A stretch of DNA of 37,202 nucleotides from Psychrobacter sp. 4Dc (GCF_002836715.1 NZ_PJAT01000111.1:1-37202), one strand, 5' to 3'. Shown: positions 24,934 to 35,015, numbered from the stretch's first letter. Notes: generated by a model from the letters alone, not told the origin. Numbers and translations are program-made.

Positions 24934-25422
24934 TCATTCATCAGTAATGTCACTAAAGCAAGCATCAAGCGTTGCAGCCAACTGTGCAGGCGGCAGTTCA
25001 ATCTCCAGACCACGGCGGCCACCACTTACATAGACAGTGGCCTGATCTTGAGCTGTGCTATCTATCACGGTTTTTAGTCGCTTTTTTTGACCCAGTGGAC
25101 TAACACCGCCCAACACATAGCCCGTACTACGCTCTACTTGTTTGGGGTCGGCCATCTGTACTTTTTTGCAGGATAGCAATTTATTAGAGGATAGTGCCTT
25201 AGCCATTTTTTTAAAATTAAGTGTCTTGTCGACTGGTAATATCGCCACAGCAAGTACGCCAGTATCGGTGGTCACTACTAAAGTTTTGAACACTTTTGTC
25301 ACCGCTACTCCGAGTTTTTCTGCGGCTTCCAAACCAAACGATGCGGCATTGCTGTCGTGAATATATTCGTGTACTTGGTAATCAAGGTTACGTTTTTTGG
25401 CAAGATTGATAGCTGGAGTCAT
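24934..25422 (-). CDS. ybaK: Cys-tRNA(Pro)/Cys-tRNA(Cys) deacylase YbaK/EbsC
   Basis: A 162-residue trans-editing enzyme that removes cysteine from mischarged tRNA(Pro). Visible motifs are KVFKTLVV (catalytic lysine near residue 46), the KKVQMADPKQVERSTGYVLGG-type stretch around 86-106, GGVSPLGQKK, and SGGRRGLEIEL near the end. Length fits the family. The ribosome binding site is weak. It diverges from plsB. Confidence 0.94.
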   Translation of the reverse strand: MTPAINLAKKRNLDYQVHEYIHDSNAASFGLEAAEKLGVAVTKVFKTLVVTTDTGVLAVAILPVDKTLNFKKMAKALSSNKLLSCKKVQMADPKQVERSTGYVLGGVSPLGQKKRLKTVIDSTAQDQATVYVSGGRRGLEIELPPAQLAATLDACFSDITDE

Positions 25423-25669
25423 AAGTTTTAGGCTTAGTAAAATGAAATCGGGAAGTGGACGCTATATTTATGAGTCATCGGTGATAAAAATATATTATTA
25501 CGCTAAATATATGAACTTTCAAATGTTTGAGCATTTTGTATAATCTGTCACTCACTACAGCGTAACCAAACCGTATTAATATTGGTAGTATATACAGACA
25601 CTATATATCGCTTTGGTGGCTTTTATGGCATCATAAGCGCAACATATTTGACTATTTTTGATACTGATT

Positions 25670-28462
25670 ATGATACCGAAGTTCCTAAAAAAACGGATTT
25701 TTAAAGCGCCAGTCGCGACTGATGGCACTGCTAAAACTGATGGCAATGCAATCGCTACTAAGCCTTATTCTAATGCACCGATCAATCAGCTGTATCGTAA
25801 GCTGTCAGGTCAGATGCTCAATATCGCCGTAAAGCCTAAGTTATTAGGCGAGCTACCTGAGTTCGACAATGATGATCAGACGCTAAGATTTTATGTATTA
25901 CAGGACTATTCTCGTTCCAACAGTATTCTGATCGACTTGCAGACGCAAGAGCACAATTTACCGCCAGCACTGGTTGGAGTAAATGATGCCGCCCATAATA
26001 TTAAAGAAAATGCGGCCATCATATTTTTGAATCACCCAAGTGCTAAAGACAGCCAGCTGTCTCCTCGCCTTTCCCGCTTGGTATCTGCTGTGTTGCAATA
26101 TCCGGAGTTAAAGGTACGTCTAGTGCCCGTATCGATTCTGTGGGGACGCGCACCTGAGAAAGAAGATTCGCTATTTAAGCTACTAACTGCCGACAACTGG
26201 CAAGACCCTAGCATTACCAAGCAACTATTTAATATCGGGGTGATGGGCCGCGACACTTTTGTACAGTTTCACCCACCGCAAGACTTACGTACTATTATCA
26301 ATGATAATCTCAAAGGCGACGTGGAAGGACCTGCTACCTTTGACTCAGTCGCTACAGATGCTCTTAAAGCAAGTTTAACAGCGACGGATTCACTCGATAT
26401 AGAGTCAACTGCCGCTACTACTACTGATACCGCAGCTGACGCTGAGCAGACACCAAGCTATGCGCTAGTTGCATCAGCTGATAGTAATCGTGAACTGGTT
26501 CGTATGTTGCAGCAGCAATTGTCGATTTATTTAGATAAACAGCGCGCCAGTATGCTTGGCCCTGATTTATCAGATAGACGCAACTTGGTAGACAAGCTGG
26601 TGTACTCGCCAGCGATCAAACATGCGATCGAGATGGAAGCGGCCGAGAAAGGGACTAGCGTTCGAGAAGCTCGCAGTCAGGCCAGGGGCTACGCTAATGA
26701 GATGGTCAATGACTACTCTCATTCTATCATCCGTGGGTTTTACAAGTTTCTGACATGGTTATGGACGCAGTTATATGACGGCGTAGAAGTTCATCACTTC
26801 GAGCGAGTACGTGACCTTGCGACCGATTATGAGCTGATTTATGTGCCTTGTCATCGCAGCCATGTTGACTATCTATTACTGTCTTATGTCATCTACAAAC
26901 GTGGCCTGAGTATCCCTTATGTTGCAGCAGGTGATAACTTAGATGTACCTGTATTAGGCCCACTATTACGCGGTGCCGTTGCTTTTTATATCCGTCGTAG
27001 CTTCCGTGGTAACGCGCTATATACCGCTGTACTGCGCGAATATATGCATACCCTGATCACGCGCAACACCCCGATTGAATACTTTATCGAAGGGGGTCGC
27101 TCACGTTCAGGTCGCCTGCTACCACCAAAAATGGGTATGCTAGCGATGACCGTCCATAGCCAATTACGCCAAACCAATAAGCCTGTGGTATTTATACCGA
27201 CTTATATTGGTTACGAGCGTATTATGGAAGGCGGCACTTATGTCGGCGAGCTAAAAGGTAAGCCGAAAGAGTCGGAGTCTTTAATCGGGCTGCTCAAAGT
27301 TGGCCGCAAAATCGAACGTATCTTCGGTAATGTGCACTTAAGCTTCGGTACGCCATTACACCTTAGCGACTTTATGACAAAATTCGATGTGCCAGCTAAT
27401 AGTTTGCCATCCGATCGTACTGACTCGCCGCTCGATGAAAAGACTAGCGCCATGGTTGATAACATCGGTGTGAAAGTCATGCAGCATATCAACAAAGCTG
27501 CGGTCGTCACACCTGTATCGCTGCTGTCATTGGTTCTGCTATCAGCACCGAAAGCTGCATTGGATGAAAATATTTGCCGTGAGCAAATCGCACTGTACCA
27601 AGGTCTGGCTCAGCAGTTGGTCTACTCAGATGATACAGTTATCACTGATATGACGCCGCAGCAAATCATTGATTATGGTATTAAGTTAAAACTTATTGAG
27701 CGTACGCCGCATATCTTGGGCGATATCATTCAGGTCGCAGGTAAGCAAGCAGCATTACTCAGCTACTTCCGTAACAACATTTTGCATGTCTTTATTTTGC
27801 TGTCGTTCCTGTCTGCGCTAGTCGCACGCAATGGACGTATCAAACGCAGCCGTCTCGATAGTATCGCTGAACAGCTATATCCGTTCTTACAAAGTGAGCT
27901 ATTCTTATATTATCCAGCACATGGCTTGGCTGATACGCTCAATAAGAAAGTTGATAATCTACTATCTCATGGGCTCATCGTTGACTTAGGTGATGATACG
28001 CTCAGCGTTCCTGAGTCTAATAGTAAGCACTATCAGCAGCTACAAGTACTGGCGACTCCAGTTGGACAAAGCCTTGAGCGTTACTTTATGACGCTTGCCC
28101 TACTTGCTCAGCAAGGCTCTGGCAATTTAACTGAAAACGAAGTTGTTGACCTGTGTCACCTGCTTGGGCAGCGCTTGTCTGTGCTCTATGCAGATGATAT
28201 TCCTGACTTCTTTGACCGTGCCCTGTTCACTAGCTTTATCAGTGCATTGACTCGTCTCGACTATCTACAAAAAGACGATGAAACAGGCATACTGACTTTC
28301 GATCATCGTATTAATGACATTGCTCATCATGCTAAGTACGTGTTAACGCCTGATATGATGCAAATTTTGCAGCAAGTCGCTAGTTTGGACGAAGAAGAAA
28401 TCACTCACGCCATTACTGAGATTAGCAATAAAAAACAGCGTAAGTTTGGGCGTAAGCGTTAA
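25670..28462 (+). CDS. plsB: Glycerol-3-phosphate acyltransferase PlsB
   Basis: A membrane-associated enzyme of about 930 residues that makes lysophosphatidate from acyl-CoA or acyl-ACP and glycerol 3-phosphate, the first step of phospholipid synthesis. The ATG at 25670 is preferred to a TTG at 25658; neither has a strong ribosome binding site. Acyltransferase motifs are CHRSHVDYLLL with His395 and Asp400, the GPLLRGAVAFYIRRSFRG segment, EYFIEGGRSRSG, and VVFIPTYIGYER. A Thr/Ala/Asp-rich insert (about 240-265) is an extra compared with E. coli. A terminator follows the stop. Confidence 0.96.
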   Translation: MIPKFLKKRIFKAPVATDGTAKTDGNAIATKPYSNAPINQLYRKLSGQMLNIAVKPKLLGELPEFDNDDQTLRFYVLQDYSRSNSILIDLQTQEHNLPPALVGVNDAAHNIKENAAIIFLNHPSAKDSQLSPRLSRLVSAVLQYPELKVRLVPVSILWGRAPEKEDSLFKLLTADNWQDPSITKQLFNIGVMGRDTFVQFHPPQDLRTIINDNLKGDVEGPATFDSVATDALKASLTATDSLDIESTAATTTDTAADAEQTPSYALVASADSNRELVRMLQQQLSIYLDKQRASMLGPDLSDRRNLVDKLVYSPAIKHAIEMEAAEKGTSVREARSQARGYANEMVNDYSHSIIRGFYKFLTWLWTQLYDGVEVHHFERVRDLATDYELIYVPCHRSHVDYLLLSYVIYKRGLSIPYVAAGDNLDVPVLGPLLRGAVAFYIRRSFRGNALYTAVLREYMHTLITRNTPIEYFIEGGRSRSGRLLPPKMGMLAMTVHSQLRQTNKPVVFIPTYIGYERIMEGGTYVGELKGKPKESESLIGLLKVGRKIERIFGNVHLSFGTPLHLSDFMTKFDVPANSLPSDRTDSPLDEKTSAMVDNIGVKVMQHINKAAVVTPVSLLSLVLLSAPKAALDENICREQIALYQGLAQQLVYSDDTVITDMTPQQIIDYGIKLKLIERTPHILGDIIQVAGKQAALLSYFRNNILHVFILLSFLSALVARNGRIKRSRLDSIAEQLYPFLQSELFLYYPAHGLADTLNKKVDNLLSHGLIVDLGDDTLSVPESNSKHYQQLQVLATPVGQSLERYFMTLALLAQQGSGNLTENEVVDLCHLLGQRLSVLYADDIPDFFDRALFTSFISALTRLDYLQKDDETGILTFDHRINDIAHHAKYVLTPDMMQILQQVASLDEEEITHAITEISNKKQRKFGRKR

Positions 28463-28503
28463 TTTTAACAACTAGCCATACCCTTTAGAATTTTAAGCTA
28501 AAT

Positions 28504-28538
28504 AAAAAAAGACCGCTAACGATTAGCGGTCTTTTTTT
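28504..28538. terminator. Strong bidirectional terminator between plsB and ettA
   Basis: A perfect 16-bp stem (28504-28519 with 28523-28538, core GACCGCTAA) has a 3-base loop and seven-base A and T runs. It serves the two converging genes. Confidence 0.95.
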
Positions 28539-28564
28539 GGATTGGACTATATTCAACAGCCGTA

Positions 28565-30226
28565 CTAGTTAGTAATTTTCTTATACTTGGCACGCTTAGG
28601 ACTGGCGTCATCACCCATCGTCTTTTTACGATACGCTTCAAACTCAGTATAGTTACCGTCGAACCAAACTGGACCTTCCTCTTCGAACGCCAAGATATGA
28701 GTCGCGATACGATCAAGGAACCAGCGATCATGCGATACGACCATTACTGTACCTGGGAATACTTGAATCGCATCCTCTAGTGCACGTAAGGTTTCGATAT
28801 CCAAATCGTTTGATGGTTCATCAAGGAGCAATACGTTTGCGCCTTGCTTTAGCGTCTTCGCTAACTGCAAACGGTTACGCTCACCACCTGATAATTGACC
28901 AACGTGCTTTTGCTGATCTGAGCCTTTGAAGTTAAAACGTCCGATATAGGCACGGCTTGGCGTGGTGTAGTCACCAACGGTAATGATATCGAGACCGTCA
29001 GAAACTTCTTCCCACACGGTTTTGTTGTCATCTAGATGATCACGTACCTGACCGACATAGGCAACTTTAACACTTTCACCCAAATCAACTGAACCAGTAT
29101 CTGGGGTATCGCGCTCAGTAATCATGTTAAATAGCGTGGTTTTACCTGCACCATTTGGACCGATAATACCAACGATACCACCAGCTGGTACGTTAAAGCT
29201 TAGGTTTTCATACAGCAGACGATCGCCGAATGATTTAGAGATGTCATTAATCTCAATAACCTTATTACCCAAACGTGGACCAGGTGGAATATAAATCTCA
29301 GAAGTCTCATTACGTTTTTGGAACTCAGTTGAGTTCAATTCTTCAAAACGCTGTACACGAGATTTAGACTTGGCCTGTTGGCCTTTTTGGTTTTTGCGAA
29401 TCCACTCAAGCTCTTTTTTCAGCGCTTTAGCAAATGATTCTTCTTGCTTGTTCTGCTGCTCTAGACGCGTGTTCTTTTGCTCTAGCCACTCAGTATAGTT
29501 GCCTTCATACGGATAGCCATGGCCACGGTCAAGCTCCAATATCCATTGAGCAACATTGTCCAAGAAATAGCGATCATGGGTAATGGCAACGATAGTACCA
29601 CTGTAGTTCTGCAAGAACTGCTCTAGCCATGCAACAGACTCGGCGTCCAAATGGTTGGTCGGTTCGTCAAGTAATAGCATGTCAGGGCGCGACAATAGTA
29701 GACGACATAGTGCCACACGGCGTTTCTCACCACCTGACAGTTTGCTAACGTCAGCATCCCATGGTGGCAGACGTAGCGCATCGGCTGCTTTTTCTAGCTG
29801 GTTGTTCAAGTTGTGTGCATCCCAAGACTGGATAATGTCTTCCATCTTGCCTTGCTCTTCAGCAAGTTTATCAAAATCAGCATCAGGCTCTGCGTATTCA
29901 GCATAGATAGCATCTAAACGTGCTAGCGCATCTAACGCTTCGCGCATACCGTCTTCGACATTACCGCGAACGTCTTTGCTATCATCTAGCTGTGGTTCCT
30001 GTGGCAGATAGCCAACTTTGGTACCTGCTTGCGCGCGTGCTTCACCACTAAACTCAGTATCCACACCTGCCATGATACGTAGCAAGGTTGATTTACCTGA
30101 ACCGTTAATACCCAAAACACCAATTTTGGCACCAGGGAAAAACGATAGGTTAATATTTTTTAGGATTTCACGCTTAGGGGGAACAAGTTTTGACACGTTG
30201 TTCATCGTGTAAATATATTGAGCCAT
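28565..30226 (-). CDS. ettA: Energy-dependent translational throttle EttA (ABC-F ATPase)
   Basis: A 553-residue soluble ABC-F protein with two ATPase domains that binds the ribosomal E site and gates elongation by ATP/ADP level. The start at 30226 (MAQYIYTM) matches the usual EttA N terminus and has GGAG six bases upstream; the frame extends to 30301 without support. Domain 1 has GINGSGKST (39-47), LSGGEKRRVALC and LLLDEPTNHLD. The linker/arm region is rich in Lys and Glu. Domain 2 has GPNGAGKTT, LSGGERNRLQLA and LLLDEPSNDLD. Length and the PPKREIL motif point to EttA among ABC-F types. Confidence 0.96.
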   Translation of the reverse strand: MAQYIYTMNNVSKLVPPKREILKNINLSFFPGAKIGVLGINGSGKSTLLRIMAGVDTEFSGEARAQAGTKVGYLPQEPQLDDSKDVRGNVEDGMREALDALARLDAIYAEYAEPDADFDKLAEEQGKMEDIIQSWDAHNLNNQLEKAADALRLPPWDADVSKLSGGEKRRVALCRLLLSRPDMLLLDEPTNHLDAESVAWLEQFLQNYSGTIVAITHDRYFLDNVAQWILELDRGHGYPYEGNYTEWLEQKNTRLEQQNKQEESFAKALKKELEWIRKNQKGQQAKSKSRVQRFEELNSTEFQKRNETSEIYIPPGPRLGNKVIEINDISKSFGDRLLYENLSFNVPAGGIVGIIGPNGAGKTTLFNMITERDTPDTGSVDLGESVKVAYVGQVRDHLDDNKTVWEEVSDGLDIITVGDYTTPSRAYIGRFNFKGSDQQKHVGQLSGGERNRLQLAKTLKQGANVLLLDEPSNDLDIETLRALEDAIQVFPGTVMVVSHDRWFLDRIATHILAFEEEGPVWFDGNYTEFEAYRKKTMGDDASPKRAKYKKITN

Positions 30227-30605
30227 TAACACTCCGATAGACTGCATAGAAGAGAACAGCAAATGCAACTCAGCGATGATGCCAAGCGTGCCGTACCTCA
30301 AAATCAGGGTTACAAATTATAGGTCATTATCGCATTGTGGCGCATACCCTGCAAGCTGACAGGTTGTTTTACCAGTTGTTTTACTGTTTTTGACAGCAGG
30401 CTATGCCCTTTGGCTATAAAACTCGCTTTAAAAATAACTCAAGAAGTCTTATCTTAATGAACTAACTTAACATTTTGATTCATTAGCGTTTTATAAAGAC
30501 CACAAAAAATAGCATCAAAACTTTCGCAAATTTAATCAATAGCCGTTAGCATGTTAGTGTGGCTTAACAAAGTCGAGTAGATCCGTTTGATATTTAATTA
30601 TCAAA
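30227..30605. other. Divergent intergenic region between ettA and the reductase gene
   Basis: About 380 bp with no gene. It holds promoters for both sides. At its right end is a dyad, TTTGATA (30586-30592) and TATCAAA (30599-30605), with a 6-bp spacer. It touches the first possible ATG of the reductase, so it could be an operator if the true start is the later ATG at 30675. Confidence 0.45.
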
Positions 30606-31877
30606 ATGATTGATAACCTGACCTTGTGTTCGTCTCAACACCTACTTTATAGCAATCATACAGGTACTGACAATATGGCCAACGGCTATCGCCCTGAAAT
30701 TATTCAACGTGCGTTTGTCGATTTTATCGGATCGCGCTTACATCCTTTTTGGTCATTGACGACTCCTAAGTTACGCCTGATTGCACGCTATACGTTAAGT
30801 GATGATTTGATAGCACTTCATTTTGAGACCAATAGAGCCTTTAGGCAGCAGACTTCTGAGATGATGGGTGGTTGGCAAGGCGGTCAATATCTTGATTTGT
30901 GCGTTTGTATCGATGGAGTTTATTATCAGCGTAGTTACTCGATAGTGGGCTTGGCGCATCAACCCCTATGGTGGCTCGACGATAATACCGAGAGCCATAA
31001 GGCAGACCAACGCCATACGGTAACTATCGCGATTAAACCGCAAGGATTGGTATCTGACTATTTAACCAAGCAAATGCCACTGGCTAGCGTCGTTGATACA
31101 AGTCTGCCACTTGGTCATTTCACTTTGGAGCAGACCTCGATACTAAGGCATGAAATATCAGAGAATGACAAATCTATTCCTTTGCTATTTATTGCTGGTG
31201 GTAGCGGTATCACGCCCATGCTCGGACTTATCACTCAAGCCCTGAGTAATGGACATCAGGTGGCGCTATTGCATTATAGTCGGACTGTTTCATCCAAACT
31301 GCAACATCAGTGGCAACAGCTGAACGATACTCATCCAGACTTCACTTATCATCTAATCCATACTGAAGAGCCGACTACCTATTTGGCTGGCACACAATAT
31401 TTAAGTGCAGAGGGTCTGCTGTCGCTAAACTTACCTCTATCAGATACGCAGATATTTGCCTGCGGTTCACAAGCGTTATTAGCTGGCTTATATAAAGCCG
31501 CCGCAGAGATAACTTTACCTATAGACAAACAGCTGCGCGATAACATCATAGTAGAGAACTTTGGTAATGCCCTAGCTAATGTTGATAACGGTAGCAATCA
31601 AACATTCGATAAAACGATACCTGTAGAAGAACACACTGTCTATTTGCGGTCACGGCAACGACAGTTTAGCAGTGACACGACCATACTGGCTGCGGCTGAG
31701 AATGCAGATGTACGGCTAGCACATGGTTGCCGGCAAGGTATTTGCCAGTTATGCCGCTGTAATAAAGTCAGCGGCGTGGTCAAAAATGTCCAAACAGGGA
31801 AAGTGAGTGGTGATGGTTACGAGTCTATTCAGACTTGTATCAACATTGCCATGACTGATGTGGTACTCGATGTTTAA
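30606..31877 (+). CDS. Ferredoxin reductase with C-terminal 2Fe-2S domain
   Basis: A protein of up to 423 residues that likely passes electrons from NAD(P)H to the desaturase encoded next. FAD-binding part: YYQRSYSIVG (RSYS motif). NAD-binding part: LLFIAGGSGITPMLGLI and FACGSQALLAG. The C-terminal plant-type ferredoxin domain has Cys375, Cys380 and Cys383 (GCRQGICQLC) and Cys411 (QTC) as cluster ligands. The ATG at 30606 has no ribosome binding site and follows a dyad. The ATG at 30675 (MANGYRPE) has AGG ten bases upstream and is a good alternative giving 400 residues. Compare the Rv3230c/DesA3 pair of mycobacteria. Confidence 0.9.
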   Translation: MIDNLTLCSSQHLLYSNHTGTDNMANGYRPEIIQRAFVDFIGSRLHPFWSLTTPKLRLIARYTLSDDLIALHFETNRAFRQQTSEMMGGWQGGQYLDLCVCIDGVYYQRSYSIVGLAHQPLWWLDDNTESHKADQRHTVTIAIKPQGLVSDYLTKQMPLASVVDTSLPLGHFTLEQTSILRHEISENDKSIPLLFIAGGSGITPMLGLITQALSNGHQVALLHYSRTVSSKLQHQWQQLNDTHPDFTYHLIHTEEPTTYLAGTQYLSAEGLLSLNLPLSDTQIFACGSQALLAGLYKAAAEITLPIDKQLRDNIIVENFGNALANVDNGSNQTFDKTIPVEEHTVYLRSRQRQFSSDTTILAAAENADVRLAHGCRQGICQLCRCNKVSGVVKNVQTGKVSGDGYESIQTCINIAMTDVVLDV

Positions 31878-32035
31878 TGACTGATTTAATAGAACGACTG
31901 GCTCAATAGAAAGTATATGCTAGACAACCTATGAGAAGTAAAAGACAAACGTTATTTTATAGGCTAAAACTCAGATAACTTATCAAACCGGATGCAGTGC
32001 TGTTTATTCATGCCATTTCGGTTAAGGATTTATTT

Positions 32036-33484
32036 ATGCGCTTATTACTACCCGTTACTACGCCACAATCTGCCGTACCTATCTTGACGCCCCTGTCCGA
32101 TGCACAGCTAGCAAAAAACGCGCCTTTGCCTTTGACATCGCAAACGCCTTACACGCAGCTTAATGATAAAGCAATCAATGTTAGCGATCAGCCAGACACG
32201 TCAACACGGACTCGCTACCCAACAGTAACTGATGCCCCTCTATCAAAGCCTCAAAGTGATGCTTTAGCCGTAGAGCTCAATGCCCTGTACAAAAGCGTCA
32301 TGGACTCGCTAGGCAGTGAAGATGCACGCTACATACAGCGAGTATATGCCACCGTGGTATATAGTGAAATTATCGCCCGTGGTTTACTCGCAGCGGCTGG
32401 GCGTATGCCATCGAAACGCAGTCTGGTCGCTACTTGGCTACTAGGTACGTCTTTACTTAGCTTTAGCAAAATATTGAACAACATGGAGCTAGGCCATAAC
32501 GTTATGCATGGTCAATATGACTGGATGCAACACCCGCACCTTAATAGTCAAAAATTCGACTGGGATATTGTCTGCCCTGCTCCATTATGGCAACACTCAC
32601 ATAATTATCTACATCATACTTTTACCAATATTGTAGGCCGTGATCATGACGTAGGCTATCACTTGATTCGAGTGACTGATGAGCAGCCTTGGACGCCAGA
32701 AGATCGCTACAATATGTTTAGTACAGCGGTACTGGCATTTGGATTTGAATGGGCGGTAGCCTTTCATGACATCCAAATCAGTGCAGATGAATACGCTGAC
32801 TCCCCTGATCTGCACAAAATCATGCAGCAAAAGTCTCGCGCGTTATTTGCCAAAATTGGACGACAAATAGGCAAAGACTATATTGCACTGCCGTCTGTGG
32901 TAGCGATGGCGCTAGGTCGTCGTAGCGCCTTTAGTACGCTGAGCGGCAACATGACTGCCAACACTGTCCGAAATCTATGGACGTGGGCAGTGATTTTTTG
33001 CGGGCATTTCACTGAGCAAGCGCATATCTATACCCATCTCGATGCCAATGAAAGTAAAGGCGACTGGTATGTACGCCAAATCCTTGGCTCTAGCAATATC
33101 AAAGGCAGCAAATGGTTCCATCTTTTGACAGGTAACTTGTCTCATCAAATTGAGCATCATATATTTCCTGATATGCCAGCTGGCCACTATGCAAAGATTG
33201 CACCGCAGGTACAGGCCATATGCCGTAAGTATGGTTTAACCTACAACACTGGCCGCTTTGGCACACAACTCAAGCAAGTACTGGGACGTATTTATCACTT
33301 TAGCAAACCTAGTGAAAAAGAATGGCAAGCCTATGTACAGTCAACGAAAAATGCAGATAGTACTACTCATAAAGATGATAGGTCAGCGGCCGATTTAGAA
33401 GATAAGTTGGCGATAGAGAATACTGGTGGTTTCACTCGCTTTTTGCCTCCAGTCGTTCGTAAAGCCACATCCTATGCATGGTGA
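32036..33484 (+). CDS. Membrane fatty acid desaturase (acyl-CoA/acyl-lipid type)
   Basis: A 482-residue di-iron desaturase that puts a double bond into fatty acyl chains, expected to help keep membranes fluid. ATG 32036 has AAGGA seven bases upstream; a GTG at 31997 is unsupported. The three histidine boxes are GHNVMH, HSHNYLHHTF and QIEHHIFPDMP. Hydrophobic segments lie between them. The first 65 residues or so are polar and Thr/Pro-rich. It follows the ferredoxin reductase by about 160 bp on the same strand; the pair resembles DesB/DesA3 systems. Regiospecificity (delta-9 is likely) is inferred. Confidence 0.92.
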   Translation: MRLLLPVTTPQSAVPILTPLSDAQLAKNAPLPLTSQTPYTQLNDKAINVSDQPDTSTRTRYPTVTDAPLSKPQSDALAVELNALYKSVMDSLGSEDARYIQRVYATVVYSEIIARGLLAAAGRMPSKRSLVATWLLGTSLLSFSKILNNMELGHNVMHGQYDWMQHPHLNSQKFDWDIVCPAPLWQHSHNYLHHTFTNIVGRDHDVGYHLIRVTDEQPWTPEDRYNMFSTAVLAFGFEWAVAFHDIQISADEYADSPDLHKIMQQKSRALFAKIGRQIGKDYIALPSVVAMALGRRSAFSTLSGNMTANTVRNLWTWAVIFCGHFTEQAHIYTHLDANESKGDWYVRQILGSSNIKGSKWFHLLTGNLSHQIEHHIFPDMPAGHYAKIAPQVQAICRKYGLTYNTGRFGTQLKQVLGRIYHFSKPSEKEWQAYVQSTKNADSTTHKDDRSAADLEDKLAIENTGGFTRFLPPVVRKATSYAW

Positions 33485-33684
33485 CATATTCAGATTTGCA
33501 ACTAGATACGGGCATGATAAGGTAGGACAAAAGACATAGATGACATTAACAGTCGTCCTATCAACGATTACGGTAAGCGTCTAGATTGTTAAGCGTCAAA
33601 CCTCCATACTAAATTGGCACTATTAGAATTAATAAAATATTTAGTTCATGATAAAAATTCGATAATAAAAAATGGAGTATATTA

Positions 33685-33978
33685 ATGAGTAACCAAACCT
33701 CTAAACCAAATCTAGACATTATTCATAATCAAGCAGCAAAACGTTTTGAGACATCTATCAATGGTCAGACAGGTTATATTAGCTATCAGGAAAGTGCTGA
33801 CAAGTTGGTCTACGATCATACTATCGTACCGCAGCAATTAGGCGGTCAAGGCGTTGGTTCAGCACTGGTAAGGCACGCATTGAATTATGCGCGTGAGCAA
33901 AACAAAAAAGTGATACCGCAATGCTCATTTGTCGCGTCATACATTAGCAAACATCCTGAGTATCAAGATTTAGTTTAA
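33685..33978 (+). CDS. Small GNAT-like acetyltransferase (YjdJ/COG2388 type)
   Basis: A 97-residue protein with the minimal GNAT fold of the YjdJ/NATD1 group. FETSINGQTGYISYQES forms the first strands. QQLGGQGVGSALVRHAL is the acetyl-CoA phosphate loop and helix. KVIPQCSFVASYISKHPEY is the signature end with the conserved Cys and Y-x-x-[KR]HPEY. GGAG seven bases before the ATG supports the start. Substrates of this group are not established. Confidence 0.88.
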   Translation: MSNQTSKPNLDIIHNQAAKRFETSINGQTGYISYQESADKLVYDHTIVPQQLGGQGVGSALVRHALNYAREQNKKVIPQCSFVASYISKHPEYQDLV

Positions 33979-34135
33979 CTGGCTAAGTAATTAGGCTCAA
34001 GTAATTCGTTAACTAGGTTCAGTTAAATGATATCGGGCGAAGCAGAAAAATATGTAGATCTTTATTTCGCATAGGAGACATACCCTAGTACCACTTTTAA
34101 TAAACCAATTCGACATAACAATAAAGGTTATTAAT

Positions 34136-34429
34136 ATGAGTAGTTTATCTGACAAACAAATCAATCTACAGCTAGAAGAGCTTGCTGGTTGGCAGCGTGA
34201 CGGCAATAGCATCGTCAAAACCTATCATTTTAGCGATTTTATCGAAGCTATGAGCTTTATGAATCAAGCGGCATTTCATGCTGAAGCGCTTGAGCACCAT
34301 CCAGAATGGCGTAATACCTATAATATCGTAGAAGTTCGTTTAACCAATCATGATACAGGCGGTATATCTAGTCTAGATATTCGTTTAGCCAAACGCATGG
34401 AGCATATTATTCAGCCCAAACGCTTATAG
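34136..34429 (+). CDS. phhB: 4a-hydroxytetrahydrobiopterin dehydratase (pterin-4a-carbinolamine dehydratase)
   Basis: A 97-residue enzyme that regenerates pterin cofactor after aromatic amino acid hydroxylation. The active-site pattern is complete: [14 protein letters not shown] with the paired His, then [10 protein letters not shown] with the third His, and Asp in [13 protein letters not shown] precedes the ATG. No phenylalanine hydroxylase gene (phhA) is in the window, so its partner must be elsewhere or it serves another pterin pathway. A bidirectional terminator follows. Confidence 0.95.
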   Translation: MSSLSDKQINLQLEELAGWQRDGNSIVKTYHFSDFIEAMSFMNQAAFHAEALEHHPEWRNTYNIVEVRLTNHDTGGISSLDIRLAKRMEHIIQPKRL

Positions 34430-34480
34430 GATATTTATAATGACTGCTGTATGACCGAGGCCTCTTCGGTGAGACAGACA

Positions 34481-34510
34481 AAAAAAGACCCTCAATTGAG
34501 GGTTTTTTTT
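34481..34510. terminator. Bidirectional terminator between phhB and the DUF1328 gene
   Basis: ACCCTCAATTGAGGGT (34488-34503) is a perfect 16-bp dyad flanked by six A and eight T residues. A smaller ACCGA/TCGGT hairpin lies just before it (about 34453-34469). Confidence 0.92.
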
Positions 34511-34527
34511 ATCTGAAAAATCTGTGT

Positions 34528-34683
34528 TTACATTTTACGACTGACAAAGGCAACAATGAATAAAATCACAGCGACTGCTAAGAAAATGTATGCCAAATTA
34601 GCAGACAATCCTGCGACACCACCGAAACCTAGGAAACTCGCTAATAATGCGATCACTGCAAAAATAATAGCCCAACGAAACAT
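34528..34683 (-). CDS. 51-residue DUF1328 (UPF0391) membrane protein
   Basis: A short leftward gene: ATG at 34683, TAA at 34528-34530. GAGGAG lies just upstream of the ATG, a very strong ribosome binding site. The product starts [20 protein letters not shown], continues [14 protein letters not shown] and ends VAFVSRKM, giving two membrane helices around a Gly-rich turn. This is the pattern of the DUF1328/UPF0391 family (E. coli YtjA), small membrane proteins often stress-induced and of unknown function. Confidence 0.9.
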   Translation of the reverse strand: MFRWAIIFAVIALLASFLGFGGVAGLSANLAYIFLAVAVILFIVAFVSRKM

Positions 34684-34940
34684 AATCTTCTCCTCAAATA
34701 ATGGTAAAAAACAGATATTAGAATTTATATAGCATCTATTTAACTTGTTTTTATCTAATGCTAGTTATTACTGTTTACGCTTATAGATTAGCAATGTTCG
34801 TCTCCAAAGAACGTTCATTTTAGTAATAATATCGGTAGGTTATGTAAAGTTTGTAGTAACTGTTAATGTCTCATACCTCTTTTTCTTTAATAGATGATAT
34901 TTTCGAAATAGAATTATATTTCTGAATACAGCGTTATTTA

Positions 34941-35015
34941 ACTGAGCGTTCTTAAACTAAGTGCTTTTTAACTGAACGTGTTTTTATTGAATGCTCTTTT
35001 ACTGAACGCTATTCT
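34941..35015. repeat. Five tandem 15-bp repeats
   Basis: Five units start at 34941, 34956, 34971, 34986 and 35001 with consensus ACTGAACGYTNTTTW, each differing by a few bases; a looser sixth copy may precede. The array is non-coding and sits upstream of two divergent genes, so it could be an array of protein-binding sites or a minisatellite. Confidence 0.7.
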
